A stretch of DNA of 64,000 nucleotides from Geothermovivens sp964644845 (GTDB taxonomy: Bacteria > Zhuqueibacterota > Zhuqueibacteria > Oleimicrobiales > Geothermoviventaceae). The position numbers and the translations under genes were made by a program. This document shows positions 45,333 through 54,752 of this stretch, piece after piece. The DNA lies in assembly GCA_964644845.1 (NCBI GenBank), contig CAZXXS010000109.1, positions 15,753 through 79,752 on the forward strand, written 5' to 3'. The notes under the pieces are model-generated. The model ran no database searches, had not been told where the DNA came from, and saw nothing but the letters and a program-made list of their open reading frames with translations. Position 1 is the stretch's first letter, and every line of letters begins with the position of its first letter.

Positions 45333-46684
45333 CGCACAACGTCGACCGAGGCCTCTCTGCCTTCGATTTCAAGCCTCTTTTCCAAACAAGCCGTCGATTC
45401 CTCGTTCCGGACGCAAGCGTTCTCAACAAGTACTCCCAAAGTGCCCATCTCCAGTTGTCTCGCAGAGATTGCAGAAGAGACTTCCCTTTTTCTCGCGAGA
45501 CCCTGCAGACCCCCCAAAGCCACTTGGCGTTTACTGGCCGATTTCCGTCCAGATCAAGGCAAGCACACAGGCAACACCCTTCGTCTCCGCACGGGCGTGG
45601 TTCCCAGGCGTTTCGGCGGCAATCCGGAGCCTCTCTCTCCTCCCGCACAGAAGGTCGGCCGGGTGTGCAAGCGAGGCCGAGCTCAAAAAGCAAGCTCGCG
45701 CCTACCAGCAACAGTCATTTGCTGTACCCACCTGGGCTTCTGGGGCAATTTTCGCACGGAGTGACAAGCCGCACGCTCTCCCAGGAGTCGTGCACCTGCC
45801 CGTGGCCGAGCTCAAATTCCGCACCAGTGAATGGTACAGGGGCACAGGGGCAACCGGGATTCTCTGCCACCCTTTTCGGCCTCGCGCGCACGGCCCCTCC
45901 GAAACCGGTCCAATGCCAAAGGCCGCGCTACGTTTCGGGCCCGACCACGGCGAGCAGCCCTCGTACGCGCAGTGTAGCACACTCCAGTTCAACGCCAGAC
46001 TTCAGCACCCCAGCCTGGGCATCCCGAATGGTCCCCCCTGCGGTACCAAGTTCCTGGTCCGAACGGGTACTGACTCGCTGCAGAGACGAGTCACAAAGGA
46101 ATTCGCGTAGGCCGGAAACTCACAGACGCAGCGTCTTTCCACTGGTTGCCGGAATTTCGAAGGAACCTGTGAGCGCTGACAAAACGGCTTCCAGGCCCTG
46201 AAAACGCTACGAAAAATCGGGGAGTCGCACCTGCCCGGTTGAGAGCGTGTTGCCCAGCACCACCAACTCCCGAAGGCAACAGCTTGTTAACGCTCTTCTT
46301 GCCCAAGCGGCAACAATCGGACTTCCCGCACTTGGTTAGAGGCGAACGGCCCCAGGAGCTCGCGTCTCTTCTTGTCTGTGCTTGTCTTCCGTTGTGGACC
46401 CAGTGTTCCTGGCCGGAGTACACGTCATCTTGCGAAAGTTGGGGCGTGTCCGGAAAGCCTTTGCGCTTGAAACGCGAAGTTGCTATCTTTGCACCGCGAT
46501 CTCAACGTGCAGTCGTTCGACGCGCGTTCAGCCAAAAGCGTTTTCCTGATCCGAAGAGATCGGCGAAAAGGGCCCTCGCGTGGGCCTCAGTGGCAGCGAA
46601 CACCAGCGGCACTGCAGTCACTTCGAGAAAAAGCCGAGACGCAACGAGGTACAATCGTTCCGAAACCAATCCGGGAACCGAAGA
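45333..46684. other. Longest gene-free region, ending in the pyrKD promoter
   Basis: 1352 bases. The last 220 hold the pyrKD promoter and leader. Most of the rest is open in several frames on the minus strand, with short stretches of helical, protein-like sequence (near 45272-45460), but no start signal or recognisable family. A heavily decayed gene is possible. Confidence 0.45.
46461..46489 (+). promoter_or_regulatory. Sigma-70-type promoter of pyrK-pyrD
   Basis: TTGCGC (46461-46466), 17-base spacer, TATCTT (46484-46489). The start would be near 46496, giving a leader of about 190 nt before pyrK. Pyrimidine genes often carry attenuators in such leaders, but no terminator hairpin is evident here. 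Confidence 0.5.
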
Positions 46685-47497
46685 TTGCTTTTGACCCACA
46701 CCCACCTGTTGCAGAAACTCACCGTCGAGAAACTGGTCGAAGTTGCACCCGGTGTTTTCCAACTGCGCACGCGAAACAACGTGCTGGCCGGACGGGCTCA
46801 GCCCGGTCAGTTCGTCAACATTCGCGTTACCGACGGCCACGACCCGCTCTGGCGTCGACCGCTAAGTGTGCACGACGTCGACAGACGCCACGACACGGTC
46901 GATTTCTTGTTTGCCGTCGTAGGCCGCGGCACAAGGTTGCTCAGTCAGGTCCAGCCCGGCGACCACCTGGACGTGCTTGGTCCACTCGGGAACACCTTTC
47001 CGGTTTTCCCGCAGCAGTCTGCCGTGCTGGTCGCAGGTGGATTGGGTGTAGCCCCCTTTCTTTTTTTCGCCCGACAGCTTGCAGCCGCAGGCGTAAGTAC
47101 GGTCTTGCTCTACGGGGTGCGCAAAGCTACCCAGCTTGTGCCCACAGACGCTTTTGAGGAGCTTGGTGTGCTGGTTAAAGTGGCAACAGATGACGGTAGC
47201 GCCGGGCTACCCGGCACAGTAGCGGATTTGCTACGCCGGGAGCTTCGAACGCAACCTGAGGATGCCGTCGTGTACACCTGCGGTCCCCTGCCAGCGGTAC
47301 GGGCTGTAGCCCGGGTACTGGCAGAAACCCCACGACGCGCTTACGCCTCGCTCGAAACCAGAATGGCCTGTGGCATCGGCGCCTGCGTGGGTTGCGCCGT
47401 GCGGGTTCGCAGGCGCAGACCCAACGATCCGACGTACAAACTCGTTTGCAAGGACGGTCCCATTTTCGACCTGGAAGAGGTAGACCTTGAAGCCTGA
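46685..47497 (+). CDS. pyrK: Dihydroorotate dehydrogenase B, electron-transfer subunit
   Basis: About 270 residues. The start is uncertain: TTG 46685 or TTG 46691, both in frame just before the conserved TVEKLVEVAPGVFQL. The FAD-binding barrel has RPLSVHDVD and GRGTRLL; the NAD domain has GGLGVAPFLFFA and YTCGPLPAVRAVA. The C-terminal [2Fe-2S] site is complete: CGIGACVGC plus a later VCKDGPIF. It transfers electrons from dihydroorotate oxidation in PyrD to NAD+. It overlaps pyrD by 11 bases, so subunits are translated together. Confidence 0.93.
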   Translation: MLLTHTHLLQKLTVEKLVEVAPGVFQLRTRNNVLAGRAQPGQFVNIRVTDGHDPLWRRPLSVHDVDRRHDTVDFLFAVVGRGTRLLSQVQPGDHLDVLGPLGNTFPVFPQQSAVLVAGGLGVAPFLFFARQLAAAGVSTVLLYGVRKATQLVPTDAFEELGVLVKVATDDGSAGLPGTVADLLRRELRTQPEDAVVYTCGPLPAVRAVARVLAETPRRAYASLETRMACGIGACVGCAVRVRRRRPNDPTYKLVCKDGPIFDLEEVDLEA

Positions 47498-48413
47498 CCT
47501 GCGTGTAAATCTCGGTCCCCTCACCCTGCAAAATCCCGTCATGACGGCCTCGGGCACCTTTGGTTACGCCCAGGAGTTCGAGGATCTCGTCGCTTTTGAG
47601 CGGCTTGGAGCGGTGGTCACGAAAACAGTCACGCTGGAACCACGCCAGGGCAATCCACCTCCACGGATTGCCGAAACGCCCTGTGGCATGCTGAACTCGA
47701 TTGGTCTGGCCAACGTAGGGGTGGAAACGTTTGTTCGGGAAAAGTTGCCTTTCCTTTCCGGTCTGGAAACGGCGGTGGTGGTGAACGTTGCAGGCAGAAC
47801 CCAGGAGGAATTCGTCCGCATCGTCGAGCGGCTGGAACCCGAGGTGGGTTTCGACGCCTTTGAACTGAATTTTTCGTGTCCCAACGTGAGGGAAGGTGGT
47901 CTGGCTTTCAGCAGCAATCCCGACGTGACCTTGCGCGTGACTCAAGCCGTCCGCAGACTGACCCGACGCTGCTTGATCGTGAAGCTCACTCCCAACGTAA
48001 CCGACATCGCGACCGTCGCCCAGGCGGCGGAGGACGGCGGTGCGGACGCCGTGTCGGCAATCAACACCGTCGTCGGGATGGCCGTGGATGTGTACACCCG
48101 CAAACCCAAACTGGCAACCGTCACGGGTGGGCTTTCAGGCCCAGCCATTCGTCCGGTCGGTGTGGCCCGGGTGTGGCAAATCGCCCAGCGGGTGTCTGTG
48201 CCAGTCATCGGTATTGGCGGCATTGCCTCTGCCGAGGATGCGCTCGAGTACCTGATTGCGGGTGCTACGGCTGTGCAAATTGGGACCGCGACGTTTGTCG
48301 ATCCGACCACCGCACAGCGAACCGTTGACGGCCTTCAGGCTTACTGCGCGGAAACCGGCGTGGATCGGATCACGGAGCTGATCGGCTCGCTGGTGTTACC
48401 AGAAAACCCGTGA
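47487..48413 (+). CDS. pyrD: Dihydroorotate dehydrogenase B, catalytic subunit
   Basis: 308 residues from TTG 47487 with GGAAGAGG upstream. An FMN-binding barrel of class 1B: NPVMTASGTFGY at the N-terminus, NSIGLANVG, catalytic Cys131 in NFSCPNVREGG (Cys marks class 1B; class 2 uses Ser), VKLTPNVTDI and IGIGGIASAEDALEYLIAGA for phosphate binding. It converts dihydroorotate to orotate in pyrimidine synthesis with NAD+ through PyrK. No other pyr gene is present. Confidence 0.96.
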   Translation: MKPDLRVNLGPLTLQNPVMTASGTFGYAQEFEDLVAFERLGAVVTKTVTLEPRQGNPPPRIAETPCGMLNSIGLANVGVETFVREKLPFLSGLETAVVVNVAGRTQEEFVRIVERLEPEVGFDAFELNFSCPNVREGGLAFSSNPDVTLRVTQAVRRLTRRCLIVKLTPNVTDIATVAQAAEDGGADAVSAINTVVGMAVDVYTRKPKLATVTGGLSGPAIRPVGVARVWQIAQRVSVPVIGIGGIASAEDALEYLIAGATAVQIGTATFVDPTTAQRTVDGLQAYCAETGVDRITELIGSLVLPENP

Positions 48414-48593
48414 GTCTCCCTGGCGGCACCCGCCCTAAAGGGATTCAAATCGCATGGCCGGGCCCCGTCAAAACGGAGAGGCGGTGGACCGCTTCTCTGC
48501 AGGCGTTGTGGTCGTCAACAACCCGCTAGGAGAGCAGCGACCCGCCGCAAACGTAAGCCGCCGGTCGACACCTGAAGAACGAGGGAAACGCTC

Positions 48594-49451
48594 ATGCTGG
48601 AGACCGACAAACAGAAGAGCTGGATGAAGAAGTCGAAGCTCGGGACACGTGTTCTCGTCGCTTTCACCCTCGGCCCGGTGATTCTTGTTTCCGCGTACTA
48701 CGGTGGAGGCTACTTCCTCGCGGTGGTGGCTTTGATTGCGTTTGTGGCCACGTGGGAGTACTTCGCACTGGCGTCGCGGCTTGGTTTTCGGGCACACACA
48801 GTTCCAGGACTGTTCGGGACCGGCCTGCTTCTCTGGGCTTGCTACAGCGGGGATTTCCAGCTTGCTTTCGGCAGTCTCGTCGGCCTGGCTGTTCTGGCAT
48901 CGCTGGCACAAATTTTCCGAGGACCTCAGGGCAGCACCGCGGCGCTGGCCAGCACCGTCTTTGGTTCCTTGTACCTGGGCGGGCTTTTCGGGCACATTTT
49001 GCTCATTCGCGAGCTCCCCAAAGCTGTAGGTCTTCCCTACGACACCGCCGGTACGTGGATCGTCGGCCTTTTCCTGACCGTGTGGGTTTGCGACACAGCG
49101 GCGTACTTCGGTGGCTCGCTTTTCGGTAAACGCAAGCTTGCGCCCCGCGTCAGCCCGGGGAAAACCTGGGAAGGCGCCCTTTCTGGCCTCTTCTTCGCGC
49201 TGCTTACGGCGTGGCTTGCCGACGCGTTCTTTCTTCGCGGCCTGGCCTTCCCACACGTCATCACGATGGGCTTGATCGTCGGCACCTTTGGCCAGGCCAG
49301 CGATTTAGCCGAGTCGCTTTTCAAGCGAGACGCGGGTGTAAAGGACAGTTCCAGTTTGATCCCAGGCCACGGAGGCATGCTGGACCGGTTCGACAGTCTG
49401 ATTTTGATCAGTCCCGTCTTCTACTGGTACCTGCGGCTTGTAGCTTTTTGA
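48594..49451 (+). CDS. cdsA: Phosphatidate cytidylyltransferase
   Basis: 285 residues; ATG 48594 behind AGGGA. About eight transmembrane helices and the CdsA signature near the C-terminus (KRDAGVKDSSSLIPGHGGMLDRFDS, residues about 243-267) with the metal-binding Asp pair. Earlier GKRKLAPRVSPGKTWEGA is also conserved. It makes CDP-diacylglycerol from phosphatidate and CTP in the inner membrane. It usually sits between uppS and dxr, which are absent here. Confidence 0.95.
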   Translation: MLETDKQKSWMKKSKLGTRVLVAFTLGPVILVSAYYGGGYFLAVVALIAFVATWEYFALASRLGFRAHTVPGLFGTGLLLWACYSGDFQLAFGSLVGLAVLASLAQIFRGPQGSTAALASTVFGSLYLGGLFGHILLIRELPKAVGLPYDTAGTWIVGLFLTVWVCDTAAYFGGSLFGKRKLAPRVSPGKTWEGALSGLFFALLTAWLADAFFLRGLAFPHVITMGLIVGTFGQASDLAESLFKRDAGVKDSSSLIPGHGGMLDRFDSLILISPVFYWYLRLVAF

Positions 49452-49855
49452 ACGGCGCTCGTTGCGCGCGCGAACAACGCGTTGTCCCAGTCTTCTACAA
49501 GTGGCTTGGAGACGAAAAACAGGCAGACAACGCTTCAGCGGGGAGCAGAGACATCTGCCACTGCAACGCTACCGTGGGAGGAAAGCACCGAAACAGCGCT
49601 TTCCTGGTCGACGTAAAGAAAAACCCTGTCTACCCACGAGCCACAGTGGTTTGCGCAAACGCAGGCGGATGGGCGAACAGGTTTGCTGGTCCACCAACCT
49701 ACGCCTGTTGAGAAAGCCAAACTCGCGACGACACCGTGTCCGGGGTGACCCAACAGGACCACCGGCAGTTGATTTGGTGAATTTGCGATTTTAACCGATG
49801 TGTCAGTGTTCTGACGTGAAAAAGGTGGGGCAGCTTTGAGCTCAGAGGTTGGACC
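49452..49855. other. Spacer before mobB
   Basis: 404 bases. A small hairpin, GTCAG/CTGAC with a 4-nt loop, lies at 49802-49815. No gene was recognised. Confidence 0.4.
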
Positions 49856-50407
49856 TTGACAACACGTAACAACACGCTTTCTGTCCCTGTTGTGGTCGTG
49901 TGCGGGCCCAAAAAATCGGGCAAAACCACGCTGGTTGAGCAACTTTTGGCAGCTCTTCGGGCACGCGGCTACACCGTGGGAACAGTGAAGCACAGCGCAC
50001 ACAAACACCTGGTGGACAAGCCGGGCACAGACTCTTACCGGCACCGGCGTGCGGGGGCCAGTGCCACGCTTTTTCTCACACCGGAAGAAGCCGCATTCTT
50101 CACTGACGCCCCCGATTCAGTAGAGTCGTTCCTCGCGTCGCTCTTTGCGGGCGTCGACCTGGTTCTGGTCGAAGGGCTCAGCCAGGAGCCCTGGCCGAAG
50201 ATTGTCCTGCTTCCTAAGGAACAGGCAGATTACCTGCTGGAACTCAACCGCAAGACGGTCATGGCTGTGCTAACCGAGCTGCCAGCCAACAAACTGGCCC
50301 TGCCAGAGGAGGTCACCGTCCTGAGACCTGGGGAAGTCACCCGACTGGCTTCCTTTCTGGAACAACACTTTGGACTCGCAACCTTGCGGAACCGGCGGAA
50401 ACATTGA
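49856..50407 (+). CDS. mobB: Molybdopterin-guanine dinucleotide biosynthesis protein B
   Basis: 183 residues from TTG 49856 with AGAGG upstream. The P-loop GPKKSGKT is at 17-24, then GYTVGTVKHSAH, DKPGTDSYRHRRAGA and DLVLVEGLS, all MobB-specific. It is a GTP-binding accessory to MobA in adding GMP to molybdopterin. No mobA or molybdoenzyme gene is in the window, but the gene implies molybdenum-dependent enzymes elsewhere. Confidence 0.94.
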   Translation: MTTRNNTLSVPVVVVCGPKKSGKTTLVEQLLAALRARGYTVGTVKHSAHKHLVDKPGTDSYRHRRAGASATLFLTPEEAAFFTDAPDSVESFLASLFAGVDLVLVEGLSQEPWPKIVLLPKEQADYLLELNRKTVMAVLTELPANKLALPEEVTVLRPGEVTRLASFLEQHFGLATLRNRRKH

Positions 50408-50650
50408 AACGGCAGTGTTCCTTCCAGACAGAGCGGAGTGGGGCAGTCTTTTTCTGCGGGCGTACCCGCTGGGCCGGGGGAATTCGCCAATTCGTTCCGG
50501 CGTTAGCTTTCCCCTTTCGTCTGGCAAAAGAGCTGAAGAACTCCTTTCAGCCACGGGGAGCGCCGAGTGTTCGCCGTCGCTGTTCACCAGCGACCGGAGT
50601 CTCATTCCGGTGCGCGAGCAACTGTTGATGTTTGGACGGAGGGACCACAG

Positions 50651-52996
50651 ATGCAGAAATTCATTCTTCTCTGCCTCGCGGCGCTGGTTCCACGGCTTGT
50701 ACCGGCGTCGGCTTTGATCGACAAAATCGATTCCTTGCTCACCCGCAATGACAAGGTGACGCTTGGTGGCGGGCAGATGGTCATCTGGGCACCCGAATTC
50801 CCGCATTGGCTGGACTACCCTGGTTTCTGGGATCACGCCTGTTTCCTTGAACACCGGGTTGAGCGGCTTTTCACCGTCACCGTGCTGGACGAGAAGTTGC
50901 GCGAAATACCCCTGAACTTGGCCGCTCGTAAATGGCAGCCTTCTCATCTCCTGCGAACCTACGCGACCGACGTCGGCTTGCAAGTGCAAGAAATCGACGT
51001 GCTCTTGCCCCAGGACGTGCTCGTCGCTTCGATGACGTTCACCAATCAGACTGATGAAGCACTCGACCTCAACCTCGTTCAGTGGACGTTGCAGGAGTCG
51101 GCGTACAACGTGCAGAACGACACCCCTTCCTCCAGTCCCAGAGCACGCTGGTTGAGCAACCTGACCTGCGACGGCAAAGCAGTCGTCTGGAAGTTCCACC
51201 GCAATCGTTCCGACACAGCCGCACCGCGGATCGAGATGGCCCTGGCCATGGGCAGCGACAAAGCTGCTACGTCGTACAACGCTTCCTACGCTGACAACTG
51301 CGTGCGCGACCCGTTGTGGCGTGTCACCCCGTTTTACGAGAAAATGTCACCAGGTGGTCTGCCACTGACACAGAAACCTCCTCAGAAATTCCCACCCGGT
51401 AACGTCTACCTTGCCCTGCACCAGCGCCTCCACGTACCGGCGCACGCTCAGGTCACTGTCAATTTCGCGTTTGCAATCCAGCCGGTGGATGTGGATGCTG
51501 GGAAAGTGCTCCGCGAAGCGCTGGAGGCGGGCTCTCCTCTTCAGCAGTCGCGCGAGAATTGGGACGCCTTTTTCAACGGCGTTCCGGAGTTCTGGTGCAG
51601 CGACCCGTACTTCACCCGCTACTACTGGTACCGCTGGTTCGGGTTGCGGTTGAACCGTGTGAACACAGGAGGACGCTTCAACCTGCCCCACCCTTGTGTT
51701 TTCGAAGGGATCAACGCGGGATGGTTCCGCCACAACATCAGCTACTCCGCTCAGTGCCACATGCTGGAAATGCGCTGGGCACACAAGCCTGACGTTGCCG
51801 AAGGCAGCCTGCTGAATTTTGTCGCTCACCAGCGCGAAGACGGGAGTTTCCCCGGAGCGATTTCGACCGTCGCCGGTGAACGCGACCCCGGATTCTACCA
51901 CGCTAACTGGGGTCGTACAGTCCGCGCCCTCTACCGTGTCCACCAGGACGACCGCTTTTTGCAACAGGTCTACAGGCCACTGGTCCGTTACGAGCAGTAC
52001 TTCGAGGATCAACGAGACCCGGAATCCTCACACCTGTACGACGTGATCAACCAGGGTGAAACGGGCCAGGAGTACCAGGCTCGCTACCTTTTCGCCGACC
52101 CGAAAGCTGACCAGTGGATCCCAATTCGCCTCAAAGGTGTGGACGCCACGGTTTACATCTACGAGTTGCAGAAGACGCTGGCGTGGATGGCTAACCAGCT
52201 CGGTCTTCCGAGCGACGCCCGTACGTGGCGGAAAAAGGCGAAGCAAACGCGTCAGGCAATCCTCAAGTTGATGTGGGACCCCGAATCGCATTTTTTTGCA
52301 GACGTCAGACCGGGTACCTGGGAGCGCTCGCCTTACAAACCAGCTGTCGGTTTCTACCCGTTCATGACCGACATCGCCAAGGAAGAGCACCTCACGGCCA
52401 TCCGGGAGCATCTCCTCAATCCGAGAGAGTTCTGGACACCCTACCCCGTGCCGTCCAGCAGTCTCAGCGATCCGTACTCGAGTCCCTACGGAGAGTGGAA
52501 AAACAAACGCCTCTCGTGCCCCTGGAATGGCCGAAGTTGGCTGATGACGAACAGCCACGTTGTGGACGCCCTGGCGCACGCCGCCCAAACGCTGGACCCG
52601 CGTCTCAAGGGACACGCCGCAGACCTGCTGCGGCGCGCTGTGCGAATGCTCTTCGTGGACGGCGACCTGAGCCGTCCCACATCCTACGAGTACTACAACC
52701 CTGTGACTGGCCAGGCACCCTTCTTCCGCGGCACTGACGACTACATGCATTCGTGGATCGTCGACCTAATCATCCGTTACGTGGCTGGCCTCCAACCGCA
52801 AGACGGCAATGAAGTCGTGATCGATCCCTTGCCGTTCCAGCTCAGCGATGTCGTACTGCAAAACGTTTGGATTAAGGGGCACTCGCTTAGTTTGGAGTAC
52901 CACCAGAGCGGACCACGCCAGGGACTGAGAGTGAAGGTGGACGGTCGGGTTGTGGTTACGAAACCATCTTTTACGAAGACGAAAGTGAAGCTTTGA
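50651..52996 (+). CDS. Secreted MGH1-like glycoside hydrolase
   Basis: 781 residues; ATG 50651 with GGAGG (50638-50642). A signal peptide spans about 1-21. An N-terminal beta-sandwich (about 25-290) with MTFTNQTDEALDLNLVQW leads into an (alpha/alpha)6 toroid (about 300-700) of the MGH1/GH63-GH37-like clan. Hallmarks are FVAHQREDGSFPGAI, AVGFYPFMTDI, SCPWNGRSWLMTNSHVVDAL and TSYEYYNPVTG. A small C-terminal beta domain closes it. It probably hydrolyses alpha-linked glucosides or mannosides in the periplasm. With the protein at 20872, this gives two secreted glycosidase-like enzymes in the window. Confidence 0.85.
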   Translation: MQKFILLCLAALVPRLVPASALIDKIDSLLTRNDKVTLGGGQMVIWAPEFPHWLDYPGFWDHACFLEHRVERLFTVTVLDEKLREIPLNLAARKWQPSHLLRTYATDVGLQVQEIDVLLPQDVLVASMTFTNQTDEALDLNLVQWTLQESAYNVQNDTPSSSPRARWLSNLTCDGKAVVWKFHRNRSDTAAPRIEMALAMGSDKAATSYNASYADNCVRDPLWRVTPFYEKMSPGGLPLTQKPPQKFPPGNVYLALHQRLHVPAHAQVTVNFAFAIQPVDVDAGKVLREALEAGSPLQQSRENWDAFFNGVPEFWCSDPYFTRYYWYRWFGLRLNRVNTGGRFNLPHPCVFEGINAGWFRHNISYSAQCHMLEMRWAHKPDVAEGSLLNFVAHQREDGSFPGAISTVAGERDPGFYHANWGRTVRALYRVHQDDRFLQQVYRPLVRYEQYFEDQRDPESSHLYDVINQGETGQEYQARYLFADPKADQWIPIRLKGVDATVYIYELQKTLAWMANQLGLPSDARTWRKKAKQTRQAILKLMWDPESHFFADVRPGTWERSPYKPAVGFYPFMTDIAKEEHLTAIREHLLNPREFWTPYPVPSSSLSDPYSSPYGEWKNKRLSCPWNGRSWLMTNSHVVDALAHAAQTLDPRLKGHAADLLRRAVRMLFVDGDLSRPTSYEYYNPVTGQAPFFRGTDDYMHSWIVDLIIRYVAGLQPQDGNEVVIDPLPFQLSDVVLQNVWIKGHSLSLEYHQSGPRQGLRVKVDGRVVVTKPSFTKTKVKL

Positions 52997-53378
52997 GTCA
53001 GCTAAATCCGAGTCCTTCGCAGAGAGGCAGGCGGGAACCGGAACGTTTTTTGTCCGGGATTTTGGCCCGGGAAAGCGTCCGTTGAGGCAGGCTCAATCCC
53101 GAAGGGAGATGTCTGGTAAACCCTTCGAAGCGGGTACAGGTGAGAAAACACCGTCACTGAATCCAAACCCTCCGCGGAACCGAAGGGTCGAGACCGTCGT
53201 TGGAATCTGCTCGGTTACGGAATTTACGAAGTACAGAAAACCCTGGGGAAACTCACAGCCTGCATTTGCAGGGGACAAAGCGCTTCAGACTGGAGGCTGC
53301 TCCAGTTTCCTGCTCTGTTGCAGCCAAACGGACTTGTAGGGCAAGAGACTCAAGAAACCATCGTAGCGGAGACAACTG
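52997..53378. other. Spacer before mazG
   Basis: 382 bases with no recognised gene; the GGAGA used by mazG lies at its right end. Confidence 0.4.
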
Positions 53379-54185
53379 TTGGGTGAAATTGGCGAGGCAT
53401 TCGAGCGGTTGGTGGAAATCATGCGGGAACTGCGCGGGGCGCACGGCTGTCCGTGGGACAAAGAGCAGACACACGAGTCGCTCAGGCAGTATCTGCTGGA
53501 AGAAGCTTACGAGGTCATCGAAGCCATCGACTCCGGTCGCTACGAAGACCTGAAGGAAGAGTTGGGCGATCTCCTGCTCCAGGTGGTTTTCCACGCTCAA
53601 ATTGCTGAAGAAACCGGGAGGTTTACGATCCTGGACGTGATTCGTGGGATCAACGACAAGCTTGTACGGCGTCACCCCCACGTATTTGGCAACGTGGTGG
53701 TGCGAACAGCCGCAGAACAAAGCCAGCATTGGGAGAAGCTAAAACGCAAGGAAGGTAAGAAGTCCGCAATCGACGGCGTACCCAGATCGTTGAACGCACT
53801 CTTGAGAGCACACCGCGTGCAGGCCAAAGCAGCAACAGTCGGCTTCGACTGGGAGAAAACCGAGCAAGTTTGGGAGAAGGTACGGGAGGAACTCGGCGAG
53901 CTCGAAGAAGCCCACAGGCACGGTGATCAAGAGGCCGTGCAGGAGGAGCTCGGAGACGTACTGTTTGCCCTCGTGAACCTGTCGCGGTTCCTTCACGTGA
54001 ATCCTGAGGACGCACTTCGACTGACGGTGGATAAGTTCAGCCGTCGCTTCCGCGCCGTAGAAGAGGAGCTACGTCGCCGCGGCAAGAACGCCGAAGAGGC
54101 TGATCTGGACGAAATGGACGCGATCTGGGAAAACCACAAACGTCTGGAGAGAGAACTGAAGTCGAAAGCGAAAGGACAGAATTAG
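53379..54185 (+). CDS. mazG: Nucleoside triphosphate pyrophosphohydrolase
   Basis: 268 residues from TTG 53379, with GGAGA upstream. Two MazG domains are fused, as in E. coli MazG (263 residues). The first is GCPWDKEQTHESLRQYLLEEAYE followed by EELGDLLLQVVFHAQIA. The second is VREELGELEEAH followed by EELGDVLFALVNLSRFL. The EEx12-28ExxD metal motifs are kept in both. It hydrolyses (d)NTPs to monophosphates and PPi, removing aberrant nucleotides. There is no mazEF nearby. Confidence 0.95.
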   Translation: MGEIGEAFERLVEIMRELRGAHGCPWDKEQTHESLRQYLLEEAYEVIEAIDSGRYEDLKEELGDLLLQVVFHAQIAEETGRFTILDVIRGINDKLVRRHPHVFGNVVVRTAAEQSQHWEKLKRKEGKKSAIDGVPRSLNALLRAHRVQAKAATVGFDWEKTEQVWEKVREELGELEEAHRHGDQEAVQEELGDVLFALVNLSRFLHVNPEDALRLTVDKFSRRFRAVEEELRRRGKNAEEADLDEMDAIWENHKRLERELKSKAKGQN

Positions 54186-54752
54186 CCCGGGTTCAGAAAT
54201 TCTCCGATTTGCCCGTGACAACAGATCGACCATCTCGGGACGGCCTAGCTGTCGCTGCTAACGTGGATTCCAGGTCACGGTGAGGGTTTGAAGTCCGTTT
54301 TGCACCTCCACTAAGAAGTGGCCCCCGGGGAAGTTTGGCGACGGGAAGCGGCTGGGAGTTTCAGTCCGTCCTTGTTCGGAGGAAGTTCGCCGAACGCCCG
54401 GAGAAAATCCAGTTTCTGCGAAGACTTAAACAGTCCCAGGAGCAGTTACTTGCCCAGCACCCCCGCGCAGCTACCCCCTGAGCCAAAGCTTGCGCAGACG
54501 GGCTCAACACACCAACACAGTTAGGCCGAACTCACCGTCACGCCACGGGTGATTTTTCGGTCCGGGCCCGGGACGGCAAAACAGGCCAACCAGGGTACCG
54601 GTCAGCGAGGGAAGTGTCCCAGGACAGGGCGCGCCGGGAAACGAGAAGTCCCGCATCCCGCCGTTCCGCTCAAGTGGTTGCATCAGCCGCTTGGCAGCCG
54701 TACGGGCGCCTCCGGGTAGACTCAGTTTGGGGAACCGGGAACGAGAACGAAG
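54186..54752. other. Gene-free spacer before the radical SAM gene
   Basis: 567 bases. Only short unsupported frames. A GTAGACT element near 54714 with an ill-spaced TTGGCA upstream is too weak to call a promoter. Confidence 0.4.
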
